Assembly: GCA_021768245.1 (NCBI GenBank) | Contig: JAETNO010000007.1 | Coordinates: 1 to 64,000, forward strand | Direction: 5' to 3' | Length of the DNA stretch: 64,000 nucleotides | Origin: Bacteroidaceae bacterium | GTDB lineage: Bacteria; Bacteroidota; Bacteroidia; Bacteroidales; Muribaculaceae | Shown here: positions 1-7,798 of the stretch, in pieces | How the letters are laid out: each line of letters opens with the position of its first letter | How positions within the stretch are numbered: position 1 is the stretch's first letter | Made by a program: the position numbers and the translations under genes | The notes under the pieces: model-generated | What the model was told of the DNA's origin: nothing | Seen by the model: only the letters and a program-made list of their open reading frames with translations | Databases searched by the model: none

Positions 1-103
1 GCTAACTTTGGCTATCGGCAGGAATTATTGTTTGTGCTAAATCTTTCTAAATCAAGATTTTATAAAATTGCTAACACTTGCACATCAGTCACTTACAGGC
101 ATG

Positions 104-131
104 AAAAAAGGGCCACATAATTGTGACCCTT
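104..131 (-). terminator. Rho-independent terminator of tRNA-Lys
   Basis: On the minus strand the sequence forms a 9-bp stem (AAGGGTCAC / GTGGCCCTT, one G-U pair) with a 6-nt loop, followed by a run of T residues. It begins four bases past the tRNA 3' end, so it very likely ends the tRNA transcript. Confidence 0.85.
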
Positions 132-134
132 CTG

Positions 135-207
135 TGATCCGCCTGGGGCTCGAACCCAGGACCCCAACATTAAAAGTGTTGTGCTCTACCAGCTGAGCTA
201 GCGAATC
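135..207 (-). tRNA. tRNA-Lys (anticodon UUU)
   Basis: Read on the minus strand this is a 73-nt cloverleaf. The acceptor stem is GATTCGC / GCGGATC with discriminator A. The D-loop carries AGCTGGTAGAG, the anticodon loop is CTTTTAA with anticodon TTT, and the T arm holds the GGTTCGAGCC signature. The 3' CCA is not encoded, as is usual in Bacteroidales. It has a perfect promoter upstream (250-280) and a hairpin terminator downstream, so it looks like an independent single-tRNA transcript. I see no direct repeat of its 3' end to suggest an integrated element. Confidence 0.97.
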
Positions 208-249
208 TCCGTATTGTTGCTGTTATGGGGCTTCCCCTTAAAAGCGATG

Positions 250-280
250 CAAAGGTAGGGAGTTATTTTTAATTATGCAA
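250..280 (-). promoter_or_regulatory. Promoter of tRNA-Lys (TTG-N20-TACCTTTG)
   Basis: On the minus strand a TTG (-33 element, 280-278) is followed after exactly 20 bp by TACCTTTG (257-250), a perfect match to the Bacteroidetes -7 consensus TAnnTTTG. The predicted start near 243 leaves about 35 nt of leader before the tRNA. Confidence 0.8.
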
Positions 281-419
281 GTTTTAAGAACGATTTTTTT
301 GTTTTTAATTGAAAATAGTGGGGTGATTGAGGTTTAATCAGTATAAATGTATTAAGTTTGCGAAGATATAAATTGATATTTTATCAGAAGATAGCTAATA
401 TCTCTCGGAGCTAATGATA

Positions 420-1286
420 TTATTTTTCCCATGGCAGGGGACTGCGACGAAATGCGTCAATGAATGAGTTCGGAGTTGAATTGAAGATTTCGATGTGGCA
501 TGTCTTAGCGTAGTTTTCCACTACGTGATATGATTTAAATGCGAGGTGCATGCTTAACAGAATTTCATGGAGGCGCACATTCTTGTAGACTGATGCTACC
601 CGCTGTTGCTCAGACGTATTATCTTTGTAGAAATGGGGCTGTATGCTGATGAGTTCATTATCGTTTGTAACGCTCAGCGTTGATAGCCAACCATGGTCAG
701 CGCCGATAATATATATTTCCTTAAATCCGGCACGAACGGCTGTCATTATCGCGGGAATGAGTACATTTCTGGGGCGTGGCATACCAAAGCCTGCGTTGAA
801 CAATGCATGTTCAATCCAATGAAATCCTTCAATTCCTACAAAGTTAAAATTCTCGACTTTTATATTGAGATTAGTGATGGCCATATTATCCGCTTTATGT
901 CCGCATGGCACATAAAGGGTCATTGGCCATGTCACAACCTCATTAAAGCGTTGGAACAGACGAGCGACATTCGGATCTGTCTCCCGGTTCTCAAAGAAAT
1001 GCGGGTCGGCTAAAAGGTAGAAGTCCGGTCGGATGATTGTAAATTCATCAGCATTGGCGGCAAAATTAACGGCCATGGTTGATGATAAAGCCAATTGTTC
1101 GGCATATGATTCTATCATCGGAGAGAGGGATGGCCCGTTTCCCATTATTATGATTGGTTTTCCATCAATTGCCGCTTGTGCTTTGCTGACAGTGTTACGT
1201 CTTGATTGCAATGCCACTTTTATAAGGCTCTTTGCCGTCGCCCCTAAATTGGCAAGAAACGTTGATATTTTATCAGTAAATTTCAT
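420..1286 (-). CDS. DUF115 / MptE-like family protein
   Basis: A 288-residue soluble protein. Residues 45-54 contain a beta strand followed by GNGPSL, the nucleotide-binding-like motif typical of the DUF115 family (6-hydroxymethylpterin diphosphokinase MptE-like and Maf-type proteins), and a second family-like strand IIGADHGW lies at 194-200. In bacteria such proteins usually act in surface glycan or flagellin glycosylation, not pterin synthesis, so the substrate here is unknown. The gene starts 9 bp after the stop of the secreted phosphatase gene (1296-2579), which suggests co-transcription. No signal peptide or membrane segment is visible. The family is fairly sure; the role is not. Confidence 0.6.
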   Translation of the reverse strand: MKFTDKISTFLANLGATAKSLIKVALQSRRNTVSKAQAAIDGKPIIIMGNGPSLSPMIESYAEQLALSSTMAVNFAANADEFTIIRPDFYLLADPHFFENRETDPNVARLFQRFNEVVTWPMTLYVPCGHKADNMAITNLNIKVENFNFVGIEGFHWIEHALFNAGFGMPRPRNVLIPAIMTAVRAGFKEIYIIGADHGWLSTLSVTNDNELISIQPHFYKDNTSEQQRVASVYKNVRLHEILLSMHLAFKSYHVVENYAKTCHIEIFNSTPNSFIDAFRRSPLPWEK

Positions 1287-1295
1287 ATTTTGACT

Positions 1296-2579
1296 TTATA
1301 TTTGCATATGCAGTGGAAGACAGCGGGTAAGATATTCACGGGCTGCTTCCCATGGGGTGTAGAGTGTGGTACGGCCCGGAATCAATGGTACCGGTGTTTC
1401 GTTGAGGTCGGTTCTGACATAATATTTCCCACTATCGGCACGAAACAGAATCAGCTGAAGGTTCGCTGCCATTGGCACTACATAGAAGTCGCGCCAGTGA
1501 AGGCCTACCGTATCGAAATAATTGGTCATATAGTAACATCCTGGAAGATGCATCAGGGAAAGCAATGGCATTAATGTTTCTGCATGGCCGAAACGGAGCA
1601 TAACAGAATATTCATTTTTACCATCGACTGCATCATTCATGGTTGATATAAGATTTACAAGTAGCTGTGAGGCCATTTCGGCAGGGACCGTGGATAGGGT
1701 AGAGGCCGCATGGGTCAAATAGTGGTGAAGATTCTCTACGCTCCAAAGGGCATTGATTTCCTCTTCGTTGAAATATTTTTTCAAATTTACATTGATAGCC
1801 ATGGCGGCACAGCCCGACACTACTTTATATATGTTGAGGCTGATATCTTTCGCTTCATCACCATCAAAAGGGTAGGCTTTCCCTAAAGCTTTTATTGCAA
1901 CAGATTCCGGCACATGCGAGGAAACGAAGTTTTCATAGACATTGTGCCATTCTTCGGAAGAGATAAAAGACTTATAGTCATTGTCGCTGTCCCATGGACG
2001 TACAAGCGGTGAATTCTGACGTCCGGAGGAGGTGTATATTTCCACTTTGTTGTTGAGTCTTGACAGCTGATGTGTAAACTCATCCATCGACATTATACAA
2101 CGCGGAACATAAGAGGAGATTGCATTAATCTTTGTATTGTCGAACAACGGACGGAATGTCATAAATGCACGAGAGGCAATTGCCCGTTGTTCTGCCATCC
2201 CGAGAGAATCAAGCGCACCCCACCGTCCTGCTGTCTTCGCCACAATCGTATGGCAAAGTTTCATTAGTTCCCGACCTTCGGGCGTAATGGTGCGGAGACT
2301 GTCGGCCTTGGTCAAAACACGCAAAAGGGATGTGGTGTATTTCGAAGAGGACAGGAAGCGTGCGCCATGGCGTCCAACATGATTTATGAATACCGGCGTT
2401 AGGGAGTCAGGATAAGCAAGTTCCTTAACGGTTCTTGAAGGATAGGGGATAGCTGAGCCTTGACAATCTTCGAATGAATATTTAGTCGCTGTCGGATCAA
2501 CTGCAAACGCTTTAGACATCGCAGCGAATAAAACAACTACACCTGTCCAAAATTTAATATTACCGAATATCTTTTTCAT
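1296..2579 (-). CDS. Secreted histidine-type phosphatase, MINPP/phytase-like
   Basis: A histidine acid phosphatase of the multiple-inositol-polyphosphate-phosphatase type. From the Met at 2579 (427 aa) the N-terminus is a signal peptide (MKK, hydrophobic stretch, AFA cleavage site). The catalytic RHGAR is at about residues 70-74 and the proton-donor HAE at about 332-334; MINPP members use HAE where classical acid phosphatases use HD. The expected role is removal of phosphate from phytate or other inositol phosphates in the periplasm or outside the cell. An in-frame Met at 2615 would add 12 residues, but the signal peptide fits the later start and a plus-strand promoter (2581-2611) occupies that stretch. 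It heads a pair with the DUF115-like gene. Confidence 0.8.
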   Translation of the reverse strand: MKKIFGNIKFWTGVVVLFAAMSKAFAVDPTATKYSFEDCQGSAIPYPSRTVKELAYPDSLTPVFINHVGRHGARFLSSSKYTTSLLRVLTKADSLRTITPEGRELMKLCHTIVAKTAGRWGALDSLGMAEQRAIASRAFMTFRPLFDNTKINAISSYVPRCIMSMDEFTHQLSRLNNKVEIYTSSGRQNSPLVRPWDSDNDYKSFISSEEWHNVYENFVSSHVPESVAIKALGKAYPFDGDEAKDISLNIYKVVSGCAAMAINVNLKKYFNEEEINALWSVENLHHYLTHAASTLSTVPAEMASQLLVNLISTMNDAVDGKNEYSVMLRFGHAETLMPLLSLMHLPGCYYMTNYFDTVGLHWRDFYVVPMAANLQLILFRADSGKYYVRTDLNETPVPLIPGRTTLYTPWEAAREYLTRCLPLHMQI

Positions 2580-2580
2580 A

Positions 2581-2611
2581 TTGCGTATATACATTCTTTT
2601 AATTAGTTTTG
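2581..2611 (+). promoter_or_regulatory. Promoter of the small TPR gene (TTG-N20-TAGTTTTG)
   Basis: TTG at 2581-2583 is followed by a 20-bp spacer and TAGTTTTG (2604-2611), matching the Bacteroidetes consensus. It would start transcription near 2617, about 60 nt before the ATG at 2678. Confidence 0.55.
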
Positions 2612-2661
2612 CCATCAGATAAGCTCGTTGACCAAGCTCTCAATGGCAGTAATTCTACGAC

Positions 2662-2692
2662 CAAATTTAGATAAATAATGGATAAAAAGCAA
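2662..2692 (-). promoter_or_regulatory. Promoter of the histidine phosphatase gene (TTG-N20-TAAATTTG)
   Basis: Minus-strand TTG (2692-2690), 20-bp spacer, TAAATTTG (2669-2662). The -33 element lies inside the first codons of the divergent TPR gene, so the two promoters face away from each other in overlapping DNA. Confidence 0.6.
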
Positions 2693-2950
2693 AATTATAG
2701 AAAACTAATTTCCGAAGGTCGATTTGATGAGGCCCTCATGGCGCTTGATTCGCTGATTTCGGAAAATCAGAATGATGACATATTATTTTTTGACAGGGGA
2801 AAACTGCGATGGCGCATGGGGGACAGGGCCGGCGCTACCGGTGACTATGCTAAAGCCGTGCAGATAAATCCGCTCAGCCATGCCGTCAAGGCGCTTGAGC
2901 AGGCGAGAGATGTCGCTGATTTTTTCAATCCAGACCTTTATAACCCTTAA
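2678..2950 (+). CDS. Small tetratricopeptide-repeat protein
   Basis: A 90-residue protein with two TPR-like helix pairs (about residues 5-35 and 37-71): the pattern G-RFDEAL--LD, then RGKLRWRMGDRAGATGDYAKAVQINP is characteristic. There is no signal peptide, so it is probably cytoplasmic. TPR units usually bind protein partners; none can be named. Good upstream promoter, short tail ending NPDLYNP. It converges on the ABC-F gene with only 18 bp between stops. Confidence 0.7.
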   Translation: MDKKQNYRKLISEGRFDEALMALDSLISENQNDDILFFDRGKLRWRMGDRAGATGDYAKAVQINPLSHAVKALEQARDVADFFNPDLYNP

Positions 2951-2968
2951 GTATCAGCAGCTTAAAAT

Positions 2969-4756
2969 CTATTCTTTCTCCGAAAGTTCGAGCCAGCGCA
3001 GTTCTTTTTCGTCAAGGATATCTTTTATTTCGCTGTAACGTGCTGCTTTTTCTGTTATGTCATGGATTTCCGCCCCTGAATTGAAAAGAATCTCAAGAGA
3101 ATTCTTTTCCTCGTTCAAACTGTCAATCTCTGCCGTGAGTGCTTCCAATTCTTTCCGTTCCTTGAATGTCAGTTTTTGTGGACGAGTGTTATTCCTGCGT
3201 TGATCCTGTTCGGGAGTCCTCGTTGGCTGCTTGGATTGTTCTGAAATTTTCTGCTGTTCTTTGATGTATTCCCTATAGTCACTGTAATTACCGGGAAAAT
3301 CTTTGATTACACCATTGCCTTCCATGACAAACAGATGGTCGACAATCGAATCTATGAAGAAACGGTCGTGGGAAATCACTATGACACATCCTTTGAATTC
3401 CTTCAAGTAATCTTCCAGGATGGCAAGAGTCATTATGTCAAGGTCATTAGTCGGCTCGTCGAGAATCAGGAAATTGGGTTGGGTTATGAGGACGGCTGCC
3501 AAGTGAAGACGGCGCATTTCACCTCCGCTGAGTGTCGCTATGTATTTCTGCTGGTCAGCCGGTGAAAATAGAAAACGTGACAGGAACTGCATAGGAGTAT
3601 AATGGGTGGTTCCGTTAATCACCACATCATCCGTAATGTCAGTAATAGCGTCAATCACCTTTTTGCCTTGAGGCAATTGCAGTCCTTCCTGTGAATAATA
3701 TCCGAAGCGCACTGTCTCGCCCACATTCCAATTTCCGCTATCGGGAGCCACAAGCCCTTGCAGCATTTTTACGAATGTTGATTTCCCGACACCGTTGCTC
3801 CCGATTATTCCGAGTTTTTCATAACGGGCGAATGTGTATGTGAACCCGTCGAGAATAATTTTGTCACCGAACCGCTTTGAGACACCTTCCGCCTCAAATA
3901 TCTTCGAACCTATATATGATGACTTGACTTCGGTCGGGTCAATCTGTTTTTCATCATAGTTTACGCTGGCCCGGGCTTTCAGGTCATAAAAAGCATTTAT
4001 GCGGTAGCGGGCTTTTCCTCCTCTGGCCTGAGGCTGCCTGCGCATCCATTCCTGTTCCCGGCGAAGAGTGTTTTTCATCTTAGCAAGCTCACCCGTCAGA
4101 ACTTCGATACGTTCTGCACGCCTACGCAGATATGTGTCGAAATTTCCTTCATAGGTGAAAATCTGCCGCATATCTATTTCGATGATTTTATTGCATACAC
4201 GGTCAAGGAAATATCTGTCATGTGTAACCATGAGCAATGTTACCCTCTGACGCGAGAGATAATTCTCAAGCCATTCCACTGACGCGAGGTCAAGGTGGTT
4301 GGTTGGCTCGTCGAGAATAAGGAGATCCGGATTGCCTAAAAGTACCTGTGCAAGCGCGACACGTTTCAACTGGCCTCCTGACATATGGTCAACTGTCATG
4401 TCAGGATTGTCAATGCCGAGCTGTGACAGCATCTGTTTTATTCGGTCCTCTCGGCCCCATTCTTCATGCACATCAGTCGGGACGGTCGAAAGTAGATTAT
4501 CCATTACAGACATCCCGCTTTCAAATGCCGGAGTCTGGGCAAGAAAACCGACGCGAAGATCGTTTCGGAAAGTGACACTCCCGCTATCAGGACTTTCAAT
4601 TCCTGAAATTATACGCAGCAGCGTCGATTTCCCAGTCCCGTTTTTAGCGATAAGCCCGATTTTGTCACCCTCGTTGACGCCGAAAGTGACCGAATCAAAA
4701 AGAAGACGGTCGCCGTAGCTTTTAGTCAGATTCTCTATTTGAAGATATGGTTTCAT
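2969..4756 (-). CDS. ABC-F family ATPase, Uup-like
   Basis: A 595-residue protein with two ABC ATPase domains and no membrane segments. Domain 1: P-loop AKNGTGKST at 37-45, signature MSGGQ about 125-129, Walker B LLILDE at 145-150. Domain 2: GSNGVGKST at 319-327, LSGGE at 409-413, FLILDE at 429-434. The linker (about 210-260) is basic and helical, and the C-terminus (525-595) is a charged coiled coil like the Uup C-terminal DNA-binding domain. ABC-F proteins act on ribosomes, or in the case of Uup on DNA and ribosome assembly. The first P-loop has Ala where Gly is usual. It is the last gene of the probable run GT2-folB-cobW-abcF, 31 bp after the GTPase gene. Confidence 0.88.
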   Translation of the reverse strand: MKPYLQIENLTKSYGDRLLFDSVTFGVNEGDKIGLIAKNGTGKSTLLRIISGIESPDSGSVTFRNDLRVGFLAQTPAFESGMSVMDNLLSTVPTDVHEEWGREDRIKQMLSQLGIDNPDMTVDHMSGGQLKRVALAQVLLGNPDLLILDEPTNHLDLASVEWLENYLSRQRVTLLMVTHDRYFLDRVCNKIIEIDMRQIFTYEGNFDTYLRRRAERIEVLTGELAKMKNTLRREQEWMRRQPQARGGKARYRINAFYDLKARASVNYDEKQIDPTEVKSSYIGSKIFEAEGVSKRFGDKIILDGFTYTFARYEKLGIIGSNGVGKSTFVKMLQGLVAPDSGNWNVGETVRFGYYSQEGLQLPQGKKVIDAITDITDDVVINGTTHYTPMQFLSRFLFSPADQQKYIATLSGGEMRRLHLAAVLITQPNFLILDEPTNDLDIMTLAILEDYLKEFKGCVIVISHDRFFIDSIVDHLFVMEGNGVIKDFPGNYSDYREYIKEQQKISEQSKQPTRTPEQDQRRNNTRPQKLTFKERKELEALTAEIDSLNEEKNSLEILFNSGAEIHDITEKAARYSEIKDILDEKELRWLELSEKE

Positions 4757-4787
4757 TGCCGGATAATTCCCATTATATTATCTGCAA

Positions 4788-6038
4788 TTATACATCAAGA
4801 CAGGCGTCAAGAGCCTCTGTAATAGCTTCCCGGTCAAGATTCTGTCCTATAAATACAAGTTTCACCATTCGGTCGCCATAGTCGGCATCCCAGTCACGGA
4901 GGATGGAGGGATCCTGCTCCACAAGTTCCTTCAGTTCATCTTCAGGAGCGGTTACGAACCACATGCCGGCTTCACGTAGCTGTTTTTGGCGACCTGCGGT
5001 TTCGAATAGATAAGACATATCCGGGTTGGTTCCGAAATAGCATATGCCTTTAGACCGTATTATGTTCTTTGGCCATTTGTTGGCACATAGATAATCAAAT
5101 TTGTTGAGGTCGAATCCAGGCCGGCGGAAATAGACAAAAGTGCCGATACCGTATTCCTCGGCCTCACCTTCACCATGGTGGTGATGATGGTGATGGCATC
5201 CGCATGTGCAATTCTCATCATGTTCATGATGGTGATGATTTTCATCATGGTGATGCTCATGTTCGCTTTCGTGGTGATGGTGATGGGCGTGTTCCTCCTT
5301 CTCGATTTCTTCGATTGGTTTCTCAATCTGTTGTACCCATGCCGCAGATGTGGCGACACTGTTAAACTCAAAAAGGTGGGTATTCAGTATGCTTTCAAGA
5401 TTTACATCGGCATAGTCACACTCTATTATGCGGACTTTTGGATTAAGGGCCTTCACTATAGTCCTGACACGTTCGGCTTCCGCGCTTGAGATTTCGGATA
5501 TTTTGTTGAGAACAACAATGTTGCAGAATTCAATCTGTTGAATTACGAGGTTCTCGATATCTTCTTCGTCATGAGCTTTGGACGTCAGGTCTTCGCCACA
5601 TGAGAATTCATCCTGCATACGGAGAGCATCGACTACAGTCACGATGCAGTCAAGTTTTGGTGTGCCGTTTTTAAGGTAATCGCCACCCATATGGGGGATA
5701 GAACAGATTGTCTGGGCTATAGGCGCAGGCTCGCATATTCCGCTTGCTTCAATGACGATATAGTCAAATTTTTTCATCGCTAATATATCGTCAATCTGCT
5801 TAACTAAATCCATCTTTAGCGTACAGCAGATGCAACCGTTCTGCAATGCTACAAGGGAATCATCTTTGGTGTCTACGATGCCTCCACGCTCTATAAGGTC
5901 GGCGTCGATATTTACTTCACCTATATCATTGACGATTACTGCAAAGCGTATGCCGCGTTCATTGGATAAGATATGGTTGACAAGTGTGGTCTTGCCACTG
6001 CCGAGATAACCGGTCAGAAGAAGTATGGGAGTAGACAT
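4788..6038 (-). CDS. COG0523 (CobW/YjiA-type) metal-chaperone GTPase with His-rich segment
   Basis: A G3E-family GTPase of 416 residues. Walker A GYLGSGKTT is at 10-18, the family metal-binding motif CxCC at 69-72, and a C-terminal CobW_C domain follows residue 298. The guanine-specificity motif reads NKIS (178-181) where NKxD is usual. Between the domains, residues about 250-288 hold a stretch of more than 20 His with CTCGC in the middle, a likely zinc or nickel store. COG0523 proteins hand metals to target enzymes. The gene is 41 bp downstream of folB; metal-linked folate enzymes are a known theme for this family, but FolB itself is not a metalloenzyme, so the link may be only positional. 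Confidence 0.88.
   Translation of the reverse strand: MSTPILLLTGYLGSGKTTLVNHILSNERGIRFAVIVNDIGEVNIDADLIERGGIVDTKDDSLVALQNGCICCTLKMDLVKQIDDILAMKKFDYIVIEASGICEPAPIAQTICSIPHMGGDYLKNGTPKLDCIVTVVDALRMQDEFSCGEDLTSKAHDEEDIENLVIQQIEFCNIVVLNKISEISSAEAERVRTIVKALNPKVRIIECDYADVNLESILNTHLFEFNSVATSAAWVQQIEKPIEEIEKEEHAHHHHHESEHEHHHDENHHHHEHDENCTCGCHHHHHHHGEGEAEEYGIGTFVYFRRPGFDLNKFDYLCANKWPKNIIRSKGICYFGTNPDMSYLFETAGRQKQLREAGMWFVTAPEDELKELVEQDPSILRDWDADYGDRMVKLVFIGQNLDREAITEALDACLDV
5175..5291 (-). repeat. His-codon-rich low-complexity tract in the COG0523 gene
   Basis: A run of degenerate cat/cac codons encoding clusters HHHHH, EHHHDENHHHHEH and HHHHHHH around CTCGC. The simple sequence produces misleading Met/Val-rich open frames on the opposite strand. 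Such tracts are prone to length change. Confidence 0.85.
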
Positions 6039-6079
6039 AGTTTTTTGATATATCTGTTTTTATTTTATACTTTTGTTTT

Positions 6080-6433
6080 TTACCACTCTATTTTTACGGC
6101 TACACCTTGCATTTCGGCCGGGATAGGAGGGTTCAGCTTTGTAAGGTGTATCATTCCACCGTATATGTCCGGATAGCTTGCAAGAAGTGCTGATTTTATA
6201 CGTCCCACCACATGCTCAAGCAGTTGCGAGGGCTTTTCCATCTCATGTCTAATAATTTCCACAGCCTCCGCGTAGTTAAGGGTCTGTTCGAGACAGTCCG
6301 ATTCCATCGCTTCTGCAATCGGATATTTAAGATGAACGCTTATTTCGAATGTGTTTCCGTTCAGACGTTCATCTTCATAGACTCCGTGCCGGGCAAAAAG
6401 CCGCAGTCCGTTTATTTCTATGGTGCCTTCCAT
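6080..6433 (-). CDS. folB: Dihydroneopterin aldolase
   Basis: At 117 residues this is the usual length of FolB, which splits 7,8-dihydroneopterin into 6-hydroxymethyl-dihydropterin and glycolaldehyde in folate synthesis. It opens with IEINGLRLFARHGVYEDER, the family's N-terminal signature carrying the catalytic Glu region, and continues with the typical LNYAEAVEII segment and a C-terminal strand with KLNPPIP (the KxxPP region). It lies 14 bp after the GT2 gene stop and 41 bp before the COG0523 gene. No other folate gene is in the window. Confidence 0.92.
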   Translation of the reverse strand: MEGTIEINGLRLFARHGVYEDERLNGNTFEISVHLKYPIAEAMESDCLEQTLNYAEAVEIIRHEMEKPSQLLEHVVGRIKSALLASYPDIYGGMIHLTKLNPPIPAEMQGVAVKIEW

Positions 6434-6447
6434 GTCGTGCTATATTT

Positions 6448-7626
6448 TCAACCCCATGTAAGGTTGGAACCACGTTTGATATAACTTTTTATACGGTAGT
6501 AAAAGTTATAGAGCGGCTCGATAGTCATAAACCATGGGAAGGTAAGGAAAATCGGGCGTGAGCCGAGAGCTAATGACGATTTTCTCCATGTGCACATCAG
6601 TGTGATGGTTAAGATTAGCCAAAGAGCTCCACTGACTACCATCGGCAGGAAAGAGGGGAGTCCTGTCAATGATAGCGCGATTGCCGAGACTGTCAGACTC
6701 CACCATGCGAGAGAGGAACTTCCGAAAAACAGACGTGCGGAAGTTTTAAGCTTCTTGGCTGTATAGCAATACCGAAGTTTTGAATTGCGATGCGATATCT
6801 GCGGATATGGAGACAGCACTTCGACAATCGATGCTGTCGAAAGTTCTACCGCTGTGTTACGCTTATTGGCAACTTCGTTGACAAAGACATCATCATCTCC
6901 GTATTTCAGATGAAGAGAGCGGGAGAAGCCTTTATTTTTGAAAAACAGGGAACGGCGATATGCCAGATTGTGACAATCGCCTCTGTAAGGACGCCCTGCG
7001 ATAGCCCATGAGAGGTATTCAATGGCTGTTCGCACGGAGTCGAACGAATGTAGGCGCTTCCATGGGTTAGGAGTGTCGTCGGGAATTAATGGGGTAGAAT
7101 ATCCAATGACCACTTCTTTGCCTTGCACGAAGTGACGGGCCATTGCTTTGAGCCATGTCTTGGATTCAATACGGCAGTCGCCTGTGGTCAGCATTATCAC
7201 CTCATAACGGGCGGCTTTTATGCCGAGTGTGACTGCGAGTTTTTTCCTTGAAAGCGAGCGCGATTCCAAAGGAGTGAAAGTCATATATAGATTGGAATAG
7301 CGTTGTTCGAGGCGTGCGATTACATCTTTTGTCGAAGACACAGCTCCATCATTGACAACAATTACCTCAAAATGGCCGGGATATTCTTGCTCAAGAATTT
7401 GAGGGAGAAGCACTTCAAGGTTCTCGGCATCATCTTCGGAATAGACAATTACCGACACCGCCGGATATGCCGAGGGCTCGGATGGGAACGGAGTCTCGTT
7501 ATCATCTGTCACTTTCGCACTTACCGATGCCACATAATGGCGGAAGCCGATAAGCAAATACAAGAAGCATATGAGAAATATCGAGAAGAAGCTTATTGTT
7601 GCAGGAGTTATGCTGATTTCAAACAT
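6448..7626 (-). CDS. Membrane-bound family 2 glycosyltransferase
   Basis: Counting from the Met at 7626, the protein has an N-terminal membrane segment (about residues 8-27), a GT2 catalytic domain with VSVIVYSEDD at its start, VVNDGA, a DxD-like TTGDC, and YGDDDVF as the ED-type acceptor region. Two further membrane segments are near the C-terminus. It probably transfers a sugar to an envelope lipid or polysaccharide; donor and acceptor cannot be read from sequence. The in-frame Met at 7686 is disfavoured because it would put the start next to the -7 box at 7691-7698, giving almost no leader and a hydrophilic, atypical extension. It is the first gene of the run leading to folB. Confidence 0.8.
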   Translation of the reverse strand: MFEISITPATISFFSIFLICFLYLLIGFRHYVASVSAKVTDDNETPFPSEPSAYPAVSVIVYSEDDAENLEVLLPQILEQEYPGHFEVIVVNDGAVSSTKDVIARLEQRYSNLYMTFTPLESRSLSRKKLAVTLGIKAARYEVIMLTTGDCRIESKTWLKAMARHFVQGKEVVIGYSTPLIPDDTPNPWKRLHSFDSVRTAIEYLSWAIAGRPYRGDCHNLAYRRSLFFKNKGFSRSLHLKYGDDDVFVNEVANKRNTAVELSTASIVEVLSPYPQISHRNSKLRYCYTAKKLKTSARLFFGSSSLAWWSLTVSAIALSLTGLPSFLPMVVSGALWLILTITLMCTWRKSSLALGSRPIFLTFPWFMTIEPLYNFYYRIKSYIKRGSNLTWG

Positions 7627-7690
7627 TTGGAAACTATTTAGACAATCGCCGGTTTGATTCAGTCGGAGAGTCAACTGTCTAACCAAATGA

Positions 7691-7698
7691 CAAAGTTA
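7691..7698 (-). promoter_or_regulatory. -7 promoter element of the GT2-folB-cobW-abcF run (TAACTTTG)
   Basis: The minus strand reads TAACTTTG, a perfect TAnnTTTG match, predicting a start near 7684. No TTG is seen at the ideal 19-21 bp upstream, so only the -7 element is supported. Confidence 0.5.
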
Positions 7699-7798
7699 CA
7701 AAATACTCATCAAAAATCCGACAAAAAAGCTCCGTCATTCATCCAAAATAATTTTATAACGGATGTTAAAACAACCATGGTAGAGTTTCAGCCATGAT

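Noticed and set aside
3..10. TAACTTTG on the plus strand at the window start
   Set aside because: It matches the -7 consensus, but no gene follows on that strand before the tRNA and its upstream context is cut off.
104..207. tRNA-Lys as an attachment site of an integrated element
   Set aside because: No integrase gene, no repeat of the tRNA 3' end and ordinary chromosomal genes on the visible side.
5175..5489. Plus-strand frame coding a Met/Val-rich peptide
   Set aside because: It is the antisense of the His-rich tract; simple cat/cac codons give atg/gtg runs on the other strand.
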